Source of the DNA: Rhyacichthys aspro
Lineage: Eukaryota > Chordata > Actinopteri > Gobiiformes > Rhyacichthyidae
Assembly (NCBI GenBank): GCA_036850595.1
Contig: CM072159.1
Coordinates: 3,685,978-3,749,977 of the forward strand
Direction: 5' to 3'
Length of the DNA stretch: 64,000 bases
A program made the position numbers and the translations under genes. Below, one piece after another: positions 1 through 12,729 of the stretch. The notes beneath the pieces were generated by a model. The model had not been told where the DNA came from and made no database searches. It saw only the letters and a list, made by a program, of their open reading frames with translations. The stretch's first letter is position 1; every line of letters begins with the position of its first letter.

Positions 1-1248
1 CTTCTTTTTTTCTCCACTCACCAGTTACAATATAGTGCACTCTATGTAATTACGCCAATTTGTAGCGGTTTACAAATTTGTGTGCATTGAAAGTTTCCCA
101 CACTGCATCAGTGCATCAATAGAACAATGATGATCATTAGATGGTCAAAATGGATACTTTAGTTTGTTATTTCAAGATTCAAGATTCAAGATTCAAAAGG
201 TTTATTGTCATATGTACAGTATAGAAACGGGTTTCCCTGTACAATGAAAGTCTTTCTTTGCTGTCCACAGTGAATGCCATGTAGAAGATAGATATTTATC
301 ACTAAAATAGTCTTATAGTCAAAATGTATTTATTATCAGCAGACTTTTTGCAAGGTTTTCAACTTTGTTTTAATTTATACATAATTTAATGTAAAAACAA
401 AAAATCTCCATAAAATAGTAATTTATATAATATTACTAAACATCATCTGTTGTGCAAATAAACTTTTGAAATTGCAATTGTCCATGAGATAATTACACTT
501 ACATATTGATACAGTAAGTGGACAAATTGCAGACTGATTTTGACCCTCCTGCATTTTTGTGCCAGATGTATGGTCAATTAGTCAAATACAATACAACTGC
601 CAATAAGCAGATGTGTATTGACTCTGTGTCATTTCAGCATAATCTGTGCTGACTCCTGGATTGTGTGTATGTGCGTTTGAACACATCTGTGTGCATCGTC
701 TCCATGGCAACCCTTGAAGAGCACCAGACGTCATAGATCACTGGCTTTCTGTGCACAGACAAGAAAGATTGCGGAGAGGGGGGGTAAGAGGATGAAGGCA
801 GTGATGGGGGTGATGGAGGTGATAGGTAATTCCGCCTAATACCCAGGATGAGGAAAAGCCAGACTCTTAAAGGGGATGAGTTTCTGTGGCGGATGACTGC
901 TCCCGGGTTATGAGACCAGGCATATTGTCCTTTATCAATCCCTGGTTAATGGCAGATTTGATTTTTCATCAATTGACAGCTTTGCTCTAAGAATAGATTA
1001 GCCCACTTCCCTTCACTGTATTGAGGTCAAAGTAAGTATTGGCACCTATTGCTAACCAAGACTGGACCTATTCATGTTTTCTGAGCTAGATAATAGTACA
1101 TCAACTTGGCATCAGTTTTAGAAGGTTTTTTTACTCCACTGCTTAGAACTCCTTCTGTGAGTCAATTTTATCTGAAAATCAGACCGCTGAATGAGTGAGC
1201 CTAAATGAACACTAAGCTTTAATGTGACTGTTTAGACAGAATACTGAC
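1..1248 (-). other. bcr: bcr intron 2 (partial, runs off the left edge)
   Basis: This is the sequence downstream, on the minus strand, of bcr exon 2. It begins with the donor gtcagt at 1248 and continues past base 1 without reaching exon 3. It contains one retrotransposon-tail-like repeat (171-290). I see no exon with BCR-like translation in the rest. Confidence 0.75.
171..290 (+). repeat. dispersed fish repeat, retrotransposon 3' tail type
   Basis: Four tandem copies of a short ttcaagat-type unit are followed by a segment containing 'tttattgtcatatgtacagt' and 'acaatgaaagtctttctt'. This arrangement, a short tandem unit at one end of a conserved tail, is typical of fish non-LTR retrotransposon 3' ends read from the antisense side. 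The family assignment is from memory and no reverse-transcriptase coding sequence accompanies it. Confidence 0.55.
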
Positions 1249-1433
1249 CGACTTGGAGGACTCCATGGATCCTGAAGACAGAGTGTCCCGACTGCTGCGG
1301 CTCTTAGAGCTGAGGTGTGGTGAGGACGATGGAGAGTCATCGATGTATGGTAAGATGTCATGGTGTCTCCTCTGCTCCTCCGCGCGGTCGGCGTCATACC
1401 CATACGAGGGAGGGGTCCCAGTGTAGTGACCAT
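1249..1433 (-). CDS. bcr: bcr exon 2
   Basis: Read on the minus strand, the exon follows a pyrimidine-rich acceptor (ctctccctttacag) and encodes a peptide closely matching BCR just after its first exon, including the strongly conserved RAEEQRRH and LPYIDDSPSSSPHLSSK stretches. It starts by completing the codon split by exon 1 (one nucleotide there, two here) and ends in phase 0 after 185 nt. The human exon is 182 nt as I recall. The donor is gtcagt, a valid but weaker GT site. The serine-rich segment lies between the N-terminal region and the DH (Rho-GEF) domain, which is encoded by exons outside the window. ATG codons inside the exon and in the upstream intron are not starts. Confidence 0.93.
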
Positions 1434-2723
1434 CTGTAAAGGGAGAGGACATGCACTTAGGTAAATTTGTAAAGTATTATTACCAATAACCTCAAGATGA
1501 ATAAGTACCTGTGCCAGAGATGCTTGGTTATATTTACTCCACTATAATATCAACAAATAGAAGATGTCTTGATTCAAACTTTTTGACTCATTTCTTACTT
1601 TTACTTGAGTAATGATTTTGGCTACTCTGCCAAAAACATCTGAAAAACATTTGACTTTGATCAGTTCAATAAGCTTGTGAACTTGTCATTACGCACATCT
1701 GTAGTTAAACTGTACATCATGTGGATTCAAACCCGGCCAACATGGTGATTGCTTCCTCAAAAGTCATATATTAAAGTTTAAAAGCTGTCAAAGGCACATG
1801 AACAACTCTTTCCAACAAATATACAGTATGTATCTTATATTGTAATGTTGCTTACAGGGTGGTCTTACTGGTTGGTCTCTAGCAGAAGGATGCTTCACAT
1901 TGCATTTTTACTCTAAACCCTAATTAATGCCATTGTGGAAACTAGGGCACACAAAATGATTTCCCCTGCATCTTTGTGCATAAATTTATACAAAAACATA
2001 AAGCCGAGCACTTAAAAGGCCAACCACAAACTGGGTCAAGGTTCAGATAATTTGAACAAAGAGCCGCAACTCGAGGGAACACTTTCAAAAACCTCTCTCT
2101 GACCTGCTTCTCTGGTGGGCGCCATTACTCTGTGTGAAAATAACAGCTCACTCTTTGCGTGTGATTATGTGTGCTTCTGTTTACAGGGAGAGGTCAGAGA
2201 GAGAGAGAAAGAACAAGAAACAAAAGGTCTGAGGGCTCAGTAAAACTACCTAAATTTGACTTGTTTTACAATGCCACACCGAACGTGAGGTCATGCATTC
2301 AGTTAAAGGCATGTTTGTGGTTCAGCTAATGCTATGTTGCGATATCTTGGTCCAGCTTCCAGGCAGAGGACAGTGCAGTCAGCGGTTCAGAGAATCTGGT
2401 GTGTAAGAGCTGTGGGGAAGAGATCCCGCATCTGAATGTCACAGAGGACCTTTTGCTCATCTCCTCCTACTCCTAAATTCAACAGAGACGCGCTTCTCTG
2501 AGAGCTGGCAGGGCCTCCTCACTGCTGACTCAGACTAATAACATGCCACGGCCTTTTCTGGAGTCGCACTTAAACACCAGCATAACCACAGAGTCCTCTT
2601 CACGTCACATTCAATTATATGTGTTCGGTGTTGTAGAAGAAGATTTCACAAAACTATACTGGTGCAAACAACAAACAATATTTCACTGCAGACAATGTTG
2701 TTGTTGTTATTTTAAGATTAAAA

Positions 2724-3133
2724 CTAGCCTGGTCAGCCATTGCAATTCTTTTTCGATACTATTTGTCTGGTCTGGTCTTTCTATTAGGATAAATCTTGCC
2801 GCTCTCTCAATTTGAGTTGGATTTCAGGGTAGTGAAACATATGGACGCAGATTAAACTAGCTCTGAATGCAATTGGTTGAACATTCAACCAATTAGAATT
2901 CAGGGGGCAGTGCCCATGTTCTACAGAGTAAACTGCCTCTGGACTGACACATTTTGAAAACCATAAAACCAATCAAATAAACAAGACCACTGCATAAAGC
3001 CCACCCTGTTTTAGATGAATGGCTATGATTGGTCAGGTCATATTAAGTTTGGTGAAAGTTGTGCTCAATGGAAAAGATTTCAGACCCACTTTACTTTGCT
3101 AAGAAAAGGAATGGGTCTGGCTGACCAGGCTAG
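2724..3133. mobile_element. short inverted-repeat element (MITE-like), about 410 bp
   Basis: The left end reads ctagcctggtcagcca and the right end is its exact reverse complement, tggctgaccaggctag. Similarity continues inward with mismatches for about 30 bp (attctttttc against attccttttc). The outermost CTAG is self-complementary, so it could be either a target-site duplication or part of the repeat. Near the middle there is an inner palindrome: aattggttga at 2871-2880 and tcaaccaatt at 2885-2894. There is no coding capacity. The superfamily is not determined. Confidence 0.75.
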
Positions 3134-3876
3134 AATAAAACAGTGCTACTTTAAGATCAGTCTTGTGGACACTAGAGAATGGTTTGTCCATTAAAAAAAC
3201 ACCAAAAATAGAAAATCTACAGTCTACACCCCAGCTGCACCCAGAAGCATATGCTCTCTAATAACATGTCACTAAGTCTCACAAAGGACACAAAAAGAAC
3301 AGTACTCCAGTGTCCAGGGCTTGTCTGACCTTCAGCCCACCCACAGCTTGCTCAGTGTACTCTGCGGCCCGTGGGTGGCTGCAGCCCACTGCGGCCGTTT
3401 TGACCAACGGCACCCTGCCAGAACCAGAACCCAGTGTGTGTGATACTGTGTGCAAACATTCTACAGCCACAATGGCAATGACTGCAGCAGAACAAACCGA
3501 GCTCCGAACCACACACATTAGTTCAACATATCTCACGACTGTTATCCTAATTCACATTTGAACAGGAACAAAATCATGTTAAGATAAGGTCAGAGCATTA
3601 TAAACAAAAGCACTAAAAATACAGCATTGGACAAACAGTCAGAGGCAGATGAGTGTGTAAAGTTGAAAAAAGTGGCTCCTGGAGCTATTTTTCCGAAAGC
3701 TAAAATAACTACACTACCCTTATTAAAGTAGCTTTGGAAAAACACAGCTCACTTGAGTTGTGTGTTCACATATATGTGTGTGTGTTGACCTCTGTTTGAA
3801 GCCCACTCTGCCCTAAAGGCAAAAAACTGCAACAGTTTTAGTGCTAGATATTTGCATTTGAATGCAAGTAACTAGC

Positions 3877-3919
<43 letters not shown>

Positions 3920-5610
3920 GTGTTTTTAAAGCCATACACATGTGAAAACCATAAAATGCATTTACTTTGAAATGAAAAATTAATGGGAGGATGAGTGGTA
4001 TAGACCCAACAATCACTGCTTCACTCATCAATCACTTTCTATGAGCATGAAACAAACAGTATGCGAATAAAAATAGATAGAGAGAAACTTTTTAAATACA
4101 CTCAGGGATTTTTTTTTTGTTTTTCCTGGCAGACCAATGATTGCTGCTGATACTCGGTGACACCCCAGTTATCCAGGCTGTGTGCATTATGACAAGTACC
4201 TAACACAAGTACCTTATTCAACCCTTTTCAAAAATGCTGGAGAATTTCTTTAAGTAAACTACCAAACACTATACACTACACAAGTCATACAAATTTCAGG
4301 GGTTTGAGAGAAAATACAATCAAAGAACTTTCAATTATTCATAAGATCTCTCAGTACAAGGCTGCAACACTGCCTTTGGGATCTCCAAACACTCTTAACG
4401 TATTATTATTACCCTTCATGCTGTTGCTAAGTGAGCATGACCTGCAGTTTCCAAACAGGAGGGGGTTGGGGACTAAACTTTACAAGTCTGTTAATGAGCC
4501 ACTCCAACCTGCCCTGGTCAAACACAGGACTCCACTGTGTCCACATATGACCTAACTTAAGCTCAAACACAACATCTGACAACCACTGAGTCAGAACCTA
4601 TCCATCCACCGCCGCCTTATGTTCCTCTGTCTGTCCTCCCTGCTTCTTTTCGTGGACAGATAGCTTTTGTTTCCTCTCTGATTTGTGGCTTTCACAGCTG
4701 GCCTGTTCATCCTCATGCTGCTCATAGATTTCTCCTCAGGCTCCTCTCTGCCTCCTAAATAAGTCACCTTGGGCAAAAGATAGAGACACATTAACAAAGA
4801 AGTGGGGAAACATATATTAATATCCCCACACTTCACACATTGATTTCTTCCTGGAGCGAACGGAAAAAATACCACTCTCTCTCAGGCACAAGATGAAACC
4901 CACTCACGTGCACGTCCCCTGCACACACAGAGACACGCAGCCAAATGTTTACATGGAAACAGTATTTGGGAGGGGCATAGGTCCATTTCCTGCTTCAGGT
5001 GGAAAACATCACAGTGGGAATAGCTAGTGCACCGCTGTCATGGCAACAACAGGTCTTTCCAAAACAATATGCGAAGGGGTATCAGGGTATCAGAGTGTCA
5101 GGTGGCACCGCTATGTTTATGGGACGTCCCATATGATACAAGATACAAGTGCTGGGCTGCGGGACTATGGGACCTTCTTGTCTAAAGTGAATCTAGACAT
5201 AAACTGTAGTTAAGATCAACATCAATTTGTTGATACTAAACCATAAAACTATAAATTATAGTATAGTAAGAATATAATACAGTATATAGTAAACACTGGC
5301 CCCAAGCCACTTTAGTACCTTTGTCCAGTGATGTAACTATATCCACTTCAAATGATGACAACATTTAAGGAACAGGACAATGGTTTGTAAAAAGACCACT
5401 TATGTTACGCTAGCTACATGTGAACAGTTGAGTCACTGTAAAACAAATCCATTCATATTCATAGTCAAAAACAACAATTTAATGAGGCTAGAGGCTATTT
5501 ACTGGTTGGGTTCAGGAATCAACTTATTTTTGGTGTGAATATGATGGTCTGTTTGTAATTAGGTTTGGGAGCTGACACAGAGCATGGTCGGTGTGGAAGA
5601 GGTATTAGAC
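3134..5610. other. intron 1 stretch with simple repeats only
   Basis: No exon, RNA gene or recognisable transposon is seen apart from the (AAT)n microsatellite at 3877-3919 and a short TG run near 3774-3785. Open frames here are short and mutually overlapping, without domain motifs. Confidence 0.5.
3877..3919 (+). repeat. (AAT)n microsatellite
   Basis: This is about 14 uninterrupted copies of the trinucleotide AAT. On the minus strand it reads as a run of leucine codons, which produces a spurious open frame. Confidence 0.95.
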
Positions 5611-6043
5611 CAGTGGTGTCAAACTCAAAGTGGTGAGGGACCACAAAGTACAGTAAATAAGAACCATTTCAATTTACTTGGCCAAATCCAACTAAAACCG
5701 CTTTGAATCCATCTAAAACCTGTTCAAATATAAGTAAAACCTGCTCAAATCCAACCGAAACCTTATCAAATCCAACTAAAACCTGTTCAAGTCCATTTAA
5801 AACCTGTCTGACTCCAAACAAAGAATGTTCCAATCCAACTAAAACCTGTTCGTATCCAACTGAAACCAGTTCAAATCCAGCTAAAACCTGTTTGAATCCA
5901 ACTAACCCTGTTCAAGTCCATGTAAAACCTGTTCAAATGCAACTACAACCTGTTTAAGTCCATATAAAACCTATTCCCTATTATATATCACATAAAACAT
6001 TGCAAAGGGCAGCTTTTGGCCCCCAGGCCTTGAGTTTGACATG
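5611..6043. mobile_element. hAT-like non-autonomous element with terminal inverted repeats
   Basis: The left end carries cagtggtgtcaaactcaa (5611-5628) and the right end ttgagtttgacatg (6030-6043). A 12-bp core (tgtcaaactcaa) is perfectly inverted between them. Elements with a GTGTCAAACTCAA-type terminus and adjacent GGCCC sequence are common in fish and are usually assigned to hAT; that assignment is from memory. The interior is almost entirely a 21-bp tandem array and encodes no transposase. Confidence 0.6.
5682..5978 (+). repeat. 21-bp imperfect tandem array (minisatellite)
   Basis: The unit approximates tccaactaaaacctgttcaaa and recurs about 14 times with several substitutions per copy. 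Because the unit is a multiple of three it keeps a reading frame open and yields a seven-residue repeat of the NPTKTCS type. This is a by-product of the repeat, not evidence of a gene. The array lies within the terminal inverted repeats of the surrounding element. Confidence 0.9.
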
Positions 6044-9000
6044 TGCATTTGGGTATATACCCCCCCAAAAAAGAAAAAAAACCCTTAAATTCTGTCCCTC
6101 CTCTACAAACAAAGGAGTGAAAAAGTGGAATACTGAGAGGGATTTGGTTTATAGATTCAAAGACCTCTACATTGTTTTAAAGCTAAACATAACTGTTTAT
6201 ATGAATGACAAATGAAACATTAAAATCAAACTGACGCTTAGCTCGATTCATTCTCTTTAAAAACTAATTTCAGATAACCCACCTCTGCAAGGTCATTATT
6301 TCAACAACATAACCATTCAATATATTCTACAGTATATACTCTTCTAGGTTTTATTTAGACTTTGTAATTACACAACATATACATTCTCATAGATATTGTC
6401 CTTGGCCCTTTCCTAATCATCATCTAATTCACTTCAATGAGCAGTAGCATGTAATAAATGGCTCTGAATCTACAGGCATTTCATGAAGACAAAGACATGT
6501 GGCCAAAAGACAATGCACAAGTGCGTCTGAGAGCCTTAACAGTAACATTATCTGCTTTAAGACAACGGGGAACAATACGGAGGGCAAATGAGAGAGTGAG
6601 AACACGAGTGTCGACAGGAACATAATTGTAAAGTTCACTAGTACAGATGAGAGGACCGTAAATAAGACTGACGAGAGACAATGCAACAGACTGGGAGCCA
6701 TGAAATCGGAGAGAGACGCAGGGAGTGACTCTCAAAGGAGCACCGCCTCTCCACCCCCTCCCCATCATGCTCGGCGCTCAGCATGGCCGTCATAAATCTG
6801 CAATGGCCGCCGCTGACTCCTTTATTGGACCCTGAGCACCGCCAATATAGCACAATCTCCGTCTCACACACATACCTTTAATGTCACCCGGCCCTACTGC
6901 ATACTAACACAAAAAATCCAGCATCAACCATTGAAATATTGTGTTTTAATGTTTGCACCAAGGTTACCCATACGTCTGGAGTGCATTTTTTCATTCAAAG
7001 CACAAGAAGAGGAAGAGAAGTGGATCCATTAGATAAATATATAAGGAAAGGAATTTGTCAGATGTGCCGTTAAAAATGGTGTCAAACAACTTGTATCATG
7101 GAAAACGGGGCAGTGGTAGGGATTACCAGAAGCAATAAGGACAAAAGAAAGAGGATAACCCAGCCCCTGCTTCTAAATATCCAATTTAGAAACAATTTAC
7201 GCAGCGGAGAGGTGGAGGCTGGGAAATGAACGTGAAGCCTCAACACTGAAGAAGAAGCGCTGGGGGCAATAGACACACCACCAAATGAAGCAGTGTTTCT
7301 GAGGTAATCCTCTCGTTGCCACCGCCACATGGGAACCTGACGGCAGTTAATTTGATAAATGTCACATCCTTGTCATTAAGGCCAGACGTGATGCTGAAAC
7401 CTGCACAAGAGGCTCCTTTTGACACTCCTGGAAACTGTATCTGCAATTTGAGAAGGAATCTTTATATGAGTAGCATGTTATCTGCACTCGATGATGAATA
7501 TCTCACATTAAAGTCTTTGTTTCAGTGTCTCGCTGCAATTATCAAGTGGTGAAATCTTAATAAACAAATTTGTTGGATAAAGACAGTCTGCTCACAAACA
7601 CAACTCTGTGAAAAAGTAACAGCCGCAGGATAGAGGAAGGGAAAAGCAACGCAGCCCTGAATGAAAAAATGAGTTTTTTTCTAGGAACTAGTCTCCTCTT
7701 GTGTTTTATGTCTGTTTATGTTTGTCTTGAGGGAAGGCAACAGATGTAGAGGGTCTGTGGATGTTCCTCCATAAACCAACTGTTGTTTTGTCATAAAGCT
7801 ATAGCGAAGGACAGAGACAGAGATGACAGAATGCACTGATGAGAAAGTTTCACCTGCAGCTCTGCCTCAGGCTGCACAGTGTTGTTTTGTTGATCCAAAA
7901 CAACATCACTGTGAGCAACAAAACCAAATGTGAGGAGAAATGTTTGTGAAACCAATAGTCATCATTCCAAACAGGAACTTTTTACACATTCATTTTAGGT
8001 AAACTGAAGGAGATGTGCACTTACTTAAACGCTTAAACTTACTTTAATTGCTGCTCGTTAGGAACTAAATTTTTAAACAAATACTGCATTCTCAAAGATT
8101 TTTGAAGCAGTTTTGTAGAGAGATAGTCTGTTAGCTGTGTGTATCTGTTCAGAGAGTCGCATACCGACATTTTATAGGTGCTGAGCTAAGTGCAAAATCT
8201 ATATTATACAACAAACAAAAAAACTTGGGCCAATTGGTAATATTATTTGTTGTAAAACAGCCTTTGTTTTGTGAAAGTACATGAGTTAATATGCAATAAA
8301 TAGCAATGCCAGCAACAACAGTCATGCACCAATCTGAGGGTCTACTTTAGGACATATTCAAAATAAATATGTAACTAATGCACTGACCAAAAGTATTCAT
8401 GAAATGGCATTCAGTGTTAGAGATATATGCACCTGCCATAGCACCAACCATTGGTTCATTCATTAGCCACTTAACTGGAAAACTGACAACAGCAGCCTGT
8501 CACAAAAGCATGTTTTTAGGTAATCAGAAAATACATTGACTAAAATGTGGAGAAAAAAAAACAGTATAATGACTTACAAATTTGGCTTACATAACAGCTC
8601 TAAGTACAAAACACAAATAAAAAAACATATTTCTTTTTCTTTTATCAATCATACAAATTGTTTCAAAGTCCAAGTCCAAAGCAAATCTAACTGCAGCAGA
8701 ATTACAATTAAGCTTGATAAATAATGCAAAATTCAATTAACTGACTAATTACACTGACTTACACCATAATGATGCAGCAATTCTTTTTCTCAAGTCAGTC
8801 AACCAGTCAACAACAGATCTATGAATAACAGCCCAGTGTATGTGACTATTAAGGTAACTACATGGTCAGGATAGACAAACAAGTTATACTGCTGAGTACA
8901 GAGATGCTGCCCCGAACGTGTATATAAACATTACACTCGGAACAAGAGAGACAAAAGCAATTCTGCAGACAATCACAGTGTGTCAGCCTGACAGAGGAAC

Positions 9001-10115
9001 ATCTCCATGTGCCGCTGTGTGTTGTAGTAGCCTCCCCTGATGCTGCGTGTCTACATCCTCTTCTGTACCTGCTTCACTTCAACTGATTGTACATCCTTCA
9101 TTTGCTCTCCATCCTGTCGCTGCTTCCTTTGATCGAACAAGACACTGGAGGAGAGAACTCTCCCGTCTGAATGAAACACTTCAGCACGCACACATCTCAT
9201 CCTGTCAGACGAACCTTTGATTCCAAAAGCGTATGCTGTATCTTCCCTGTCAACTGCAAAAATTATTAGGAGAGAGACTCATTACTCCGACCCCTGAAGC
9301 ATTATGGGGGAAATAAGCGTTCAAATTGCTGCAAAATCACACAGAGGCACTGATTAATAATACAGCATGCTGAATTAGCAGCCCAACTCTGGAACATGGA
9401 CAACACTCATAACACTGAGGCAGAGAAGAAGAAGTCTGATGAAATGTAGATCCTTCACTTTTTGAATGTTAAGTCAGCAAATAGTTGACTGCAGAAGCAA
9501 ATGTTGTGCATCACAATGGTCTTTATTGTGCTCCACTGAATACGTCTGTTTTGCAGGATTTACTCGGTAAACGCATCCTTGCCCTACGACACTTTCTTTA
9601 ATGCATTCAGTGCCACTGTGAGAGAGTGCGCAGCTGTGTGGGCAGACAGTGGCCATCTTCATTTATCTACACTAGAGCTGCCACTTCAGGCTCCTCAACA
9701 GTCTGCGGCCTCTCAAAAGTCATGTGTGGGTTTTAACAAGACTGTAATGTAAAGACTAAAAGGGTGAAGGTAATGGCCAGAGAAGCACATTATATGGACT
9801 GTTACTTTATAATCCAAAGGCTGTTACAAATGTCAAATGAGCAACCCAAATTGTTATGATTGTCTATTGATTTTCTAAACACATCTCCTTTATTCTTTAG
9901 GCAGGTATCTGAACTATATTTTCTGAGCAGACAATCTTCTATAGATGCTCATGAGATAGTTAAAGAAAACAGCAGTCAGAAGGCCACTATGGACAGAGAC
10001 ATAAGGACTCAAACCTCTCCTGTACAACCCAACTTCTGGCAAGGAGCCCTGTGTCTGTGTGAGCAATGTTCCCAGGGAACTATGTGTTATTTTCTTTTAT
10101 GTACTGCACTATTTT
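6044..10115. other. intron 1 stretch, nothing recognised
   Basis: Apart from a short palindrome (gggtatataccc near 6051) and AT-rich runs, I recognise no exon, RNA gene or transposon here. Segments around 6700-6850 and 7080-7560 are less AT-rich than their surroundings, but nothing identifies a function. Confidence 0.45.
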
Positions 10116-10460
10116 TAGTGTTGTAGCCAAGACCATAATAACCAAGAACAAGTCACTTCTGAGACTATGCAGTATATTGAGACTAAGACAAGGCCAGGTC
10201 GACAGGATGACAGAACAGGCCAGACCAATGTATGATACATTAGTATAGATTCTAGGGAAAAGTTATAAAATCCAAACACCACAGGTCAAGTATCAGACCT
10301 AGAGCTTCATGGAGTGGTGTGTTTGGTGAAAGAGGCAATGTAAGAAGGGCATTTTTTTTAATGAAAATGTTTCCCCTCAGAAAGTTCTTATCCAGTCAAA
10401 AGAAAGATGTGGATAAAAAAAAGTTCTGTGGTCTTAGCTGGTCTTGACTTAAATTGCCCA
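10116..10460 (+). repeat. dispersed repeat family C, copy 1
   Basis: This segment aligns by eye with 26795-27112. Shared blocks include tgatacatt followed by ttataaaatcc, a (t)ttggt(g)aaaggaggca-like block, and atgtggataaa followed by ctgtggtctt and a ctt-gattaa block. The left end, tagtgttgtagcc, resembles the inverse of the right end of copy 2. The two copies have diverged substantially. The family is not identified. Confidence 0.6.
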
Positions 10461-10708
10461 CTCCACAATGTCCAAGACAGAAACAAGAGTGAATAAAAAT
10501 CAGTGTGTCTAGAAAATATTTTTTTCATAATGTCCAGGACAAGTTGACCTTTGAATTTTTGGGCTATGGCCTGAAACACATTTGAAATTTGGGGACCAAG
10601 CTCTAATGAATTTACCATTATGAAACGTGTAGACCAAAAATTGCTGAAATCAGTCAGGTGATCACATTCAGAGAAAGAGAGCAGTAATAACATGTCTGTA
10701 GATGTTTA

Positions 10709-10905
10709 ATTCAATTCAGTTTTATTTGTATAGGCCAGTATCACAACAACAATTGCCTCAAAAGGCTACACAAAACAAAAGACAGTAAATATGCAAAAAG
10801 GTTGAGCAGGACAACAACCTCAACAGGGTGAGGAAAAACTCAAAGAACCCAGCTGGGGAAAAAGAGAAACCTCAGGGAGAACCACAGAAGGAGGAGGAGG
10901 AGAGA
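10709..10905 (+). repeat. dispersed fish repeat with retrotransposon-tail character
   Basis: It begins with ttcaattcagttttatttgt and contains ggaaaaactc and gagaaacctcaggg-like blocks. The same order of blocks occurs in a very common fish interspersed repeat that I recall only by sequence. No coding sequence is attached. A short GGA run near 10890-10900 ends the recognisable part. Confidence 0.6.
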
Positions 10906-12729
10906 TGTGACCAGTATGAGAGTGACTCTGGTGGATTCATTATTTTAAACACCTGTACCTTCTACCATCTATAAATAACCTGGTCTGTAACCTCATCAGA
11001 TGACCATATCATTAATTAAGAGGATTTAGACAAATTAAAATGTCTGACTAATCACAGGTGCTAAGTGATTTCACGCGTCTGTTGCTGGAGGCCACACTGA
11101 GCAGAGCAAAGGGCAGAGGTCAGAGGTTAACGCAGTGGAGGCGTGGAGACAGAGGTCACATGGTCTTTTGTGTTACTGTGTTGCTTTACATTTGTGTGTG
11201 TGTGTATTTGTGTATCTCTGTGCATCTGATGAAGAGGAGCTGAAATCCAATTAGTCCAGTATTACCGCCTCAATCAATAATGCCACCAGGCAGAAATGTA
11301 CACCGGCCTTTGAGAGACATCGATAACACAGAGATCTCCTTAAAATACATTCTGTTTTTTTTAATAGGGTGATGGCCATAAAGGCTCCAGAAATGTGCTA
11401 TTTCCCTTGGACAATATGAATAAGCTTCTGTGATATGTAGAACAAATCTGTAAGAAGTTTCTATGAAATGACACTAAAACCAAACAAATTCATTCTGTAG
11501 TTTTCAGCAGTGTGTGACATTCAGATAAGAGTCTGTGGATGTCCTACGAGTCTGACTGGAGACACCGCGCTGACAGCCGGCAAAGATGGATGATTGAGCA
11601 ATAATTTCCGACAAGTATTTTGTGCATAAAAGCTGATTGTGCGCGTGTCAGCTAGGTGTACAGCAGGGGTCTGATTACTATTGACATTTAGATCAGTCAA
11701 AAATAGGACATTGTTGAAAACTGTACTGTTTATCTAATCAGGCACTAGCAGCAGAACAACAGCAAAAAACCCATTTTAATTCTATGCCCAGTAAAAGCTG
11801 TTCAGTGGCAATATTCTGTGTGCATGTAGTCGCTGTACTTATTACTCATAGTGGAGCAAATCTATGCAATAACTAAATTATTTGCCCTGTGCTGGACTGC
11901 AAACAGATTTCAATGAGTAGACAAACTCACCTTATGTCTACCTATCAAGTGAAGCAAAGTAGATGCACAATGTTAGTAAATATGTAACTCGCAAAACTGC
12001 TGATTAATACAGTGTACTGTATGTCTTTCTGCAGATTTAGGTTGAGTTTATGCCTACATAGCCACATCAGCCAATAGCATAGCATCATTAGAAAAACAGT
12101 CCATGTTATATTTAATCTGTCATTATCTTATGTTGGCACAAAAAGGAACAATTATTGCAGTTAAACCAATCTAATCTAAGCTATATTTCGCACATGCTGT
12201 ATTTTATTGACAATGTTTTTTTGCAGCTCTAGTGTAAACTGTTTATTTATGCTGCTCAAATCTGTATTTATTCTTCATTGAGACTTCACAAAACAGTAAG
12301 TGATGTTCATGGCATTATTTCATCTCCCACATTTCATCATCTCATTATAATCCCCAGGAAGTGTAGGCCTCCTGCTGCTGTCACCATGAAACAAATCAGA
12401 TCTTCACAAATCCTTAAAGGTCTTTCTGACGCAGAACAAACACAGAAACATACACAGAGTACAAAGCCCACAAACAAGAGATAAGGAGTCAACACTAGCT
12501 TATGGAAGAATAAAGTTGCAATCCAATCACCACACCAAAAAGGATTTTGATTGTCTTATATTTTGCCATTATCACATGGTTTGGTTTGGATTTACAGTGC
12601 ATGTAACTAAACTTATATTCTTCCCATAAGATTATAAAAACATATCATCAACAGAACTGCCACCAAAAAAACGTTATATTAAAAGTGACTTGTATTAATT
12701 AAATTGATGCATTTATTTAAACCAGGATC
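10906..12729. other. intron 1 stretch, nothing recognised
   Basis: A short TG-rich run (about 11194-11225) is the only simple repeat of note. No exon-like translation or transposon termini are seen. Confidence 0.45.

Noticed and set aside
3813..4031. Leucine-rich small membrane protein on the minus strand
   Set aside because: The leucine run is the translation of the (AAT)n microsatellite.
5703..5957. Threonine/lysine/cysteine repeat protein
   Set aside because: The frame is kept open only because the DNA repeat unit is 21 bp. It lies inside a transposon-like element and has no other gene signals.
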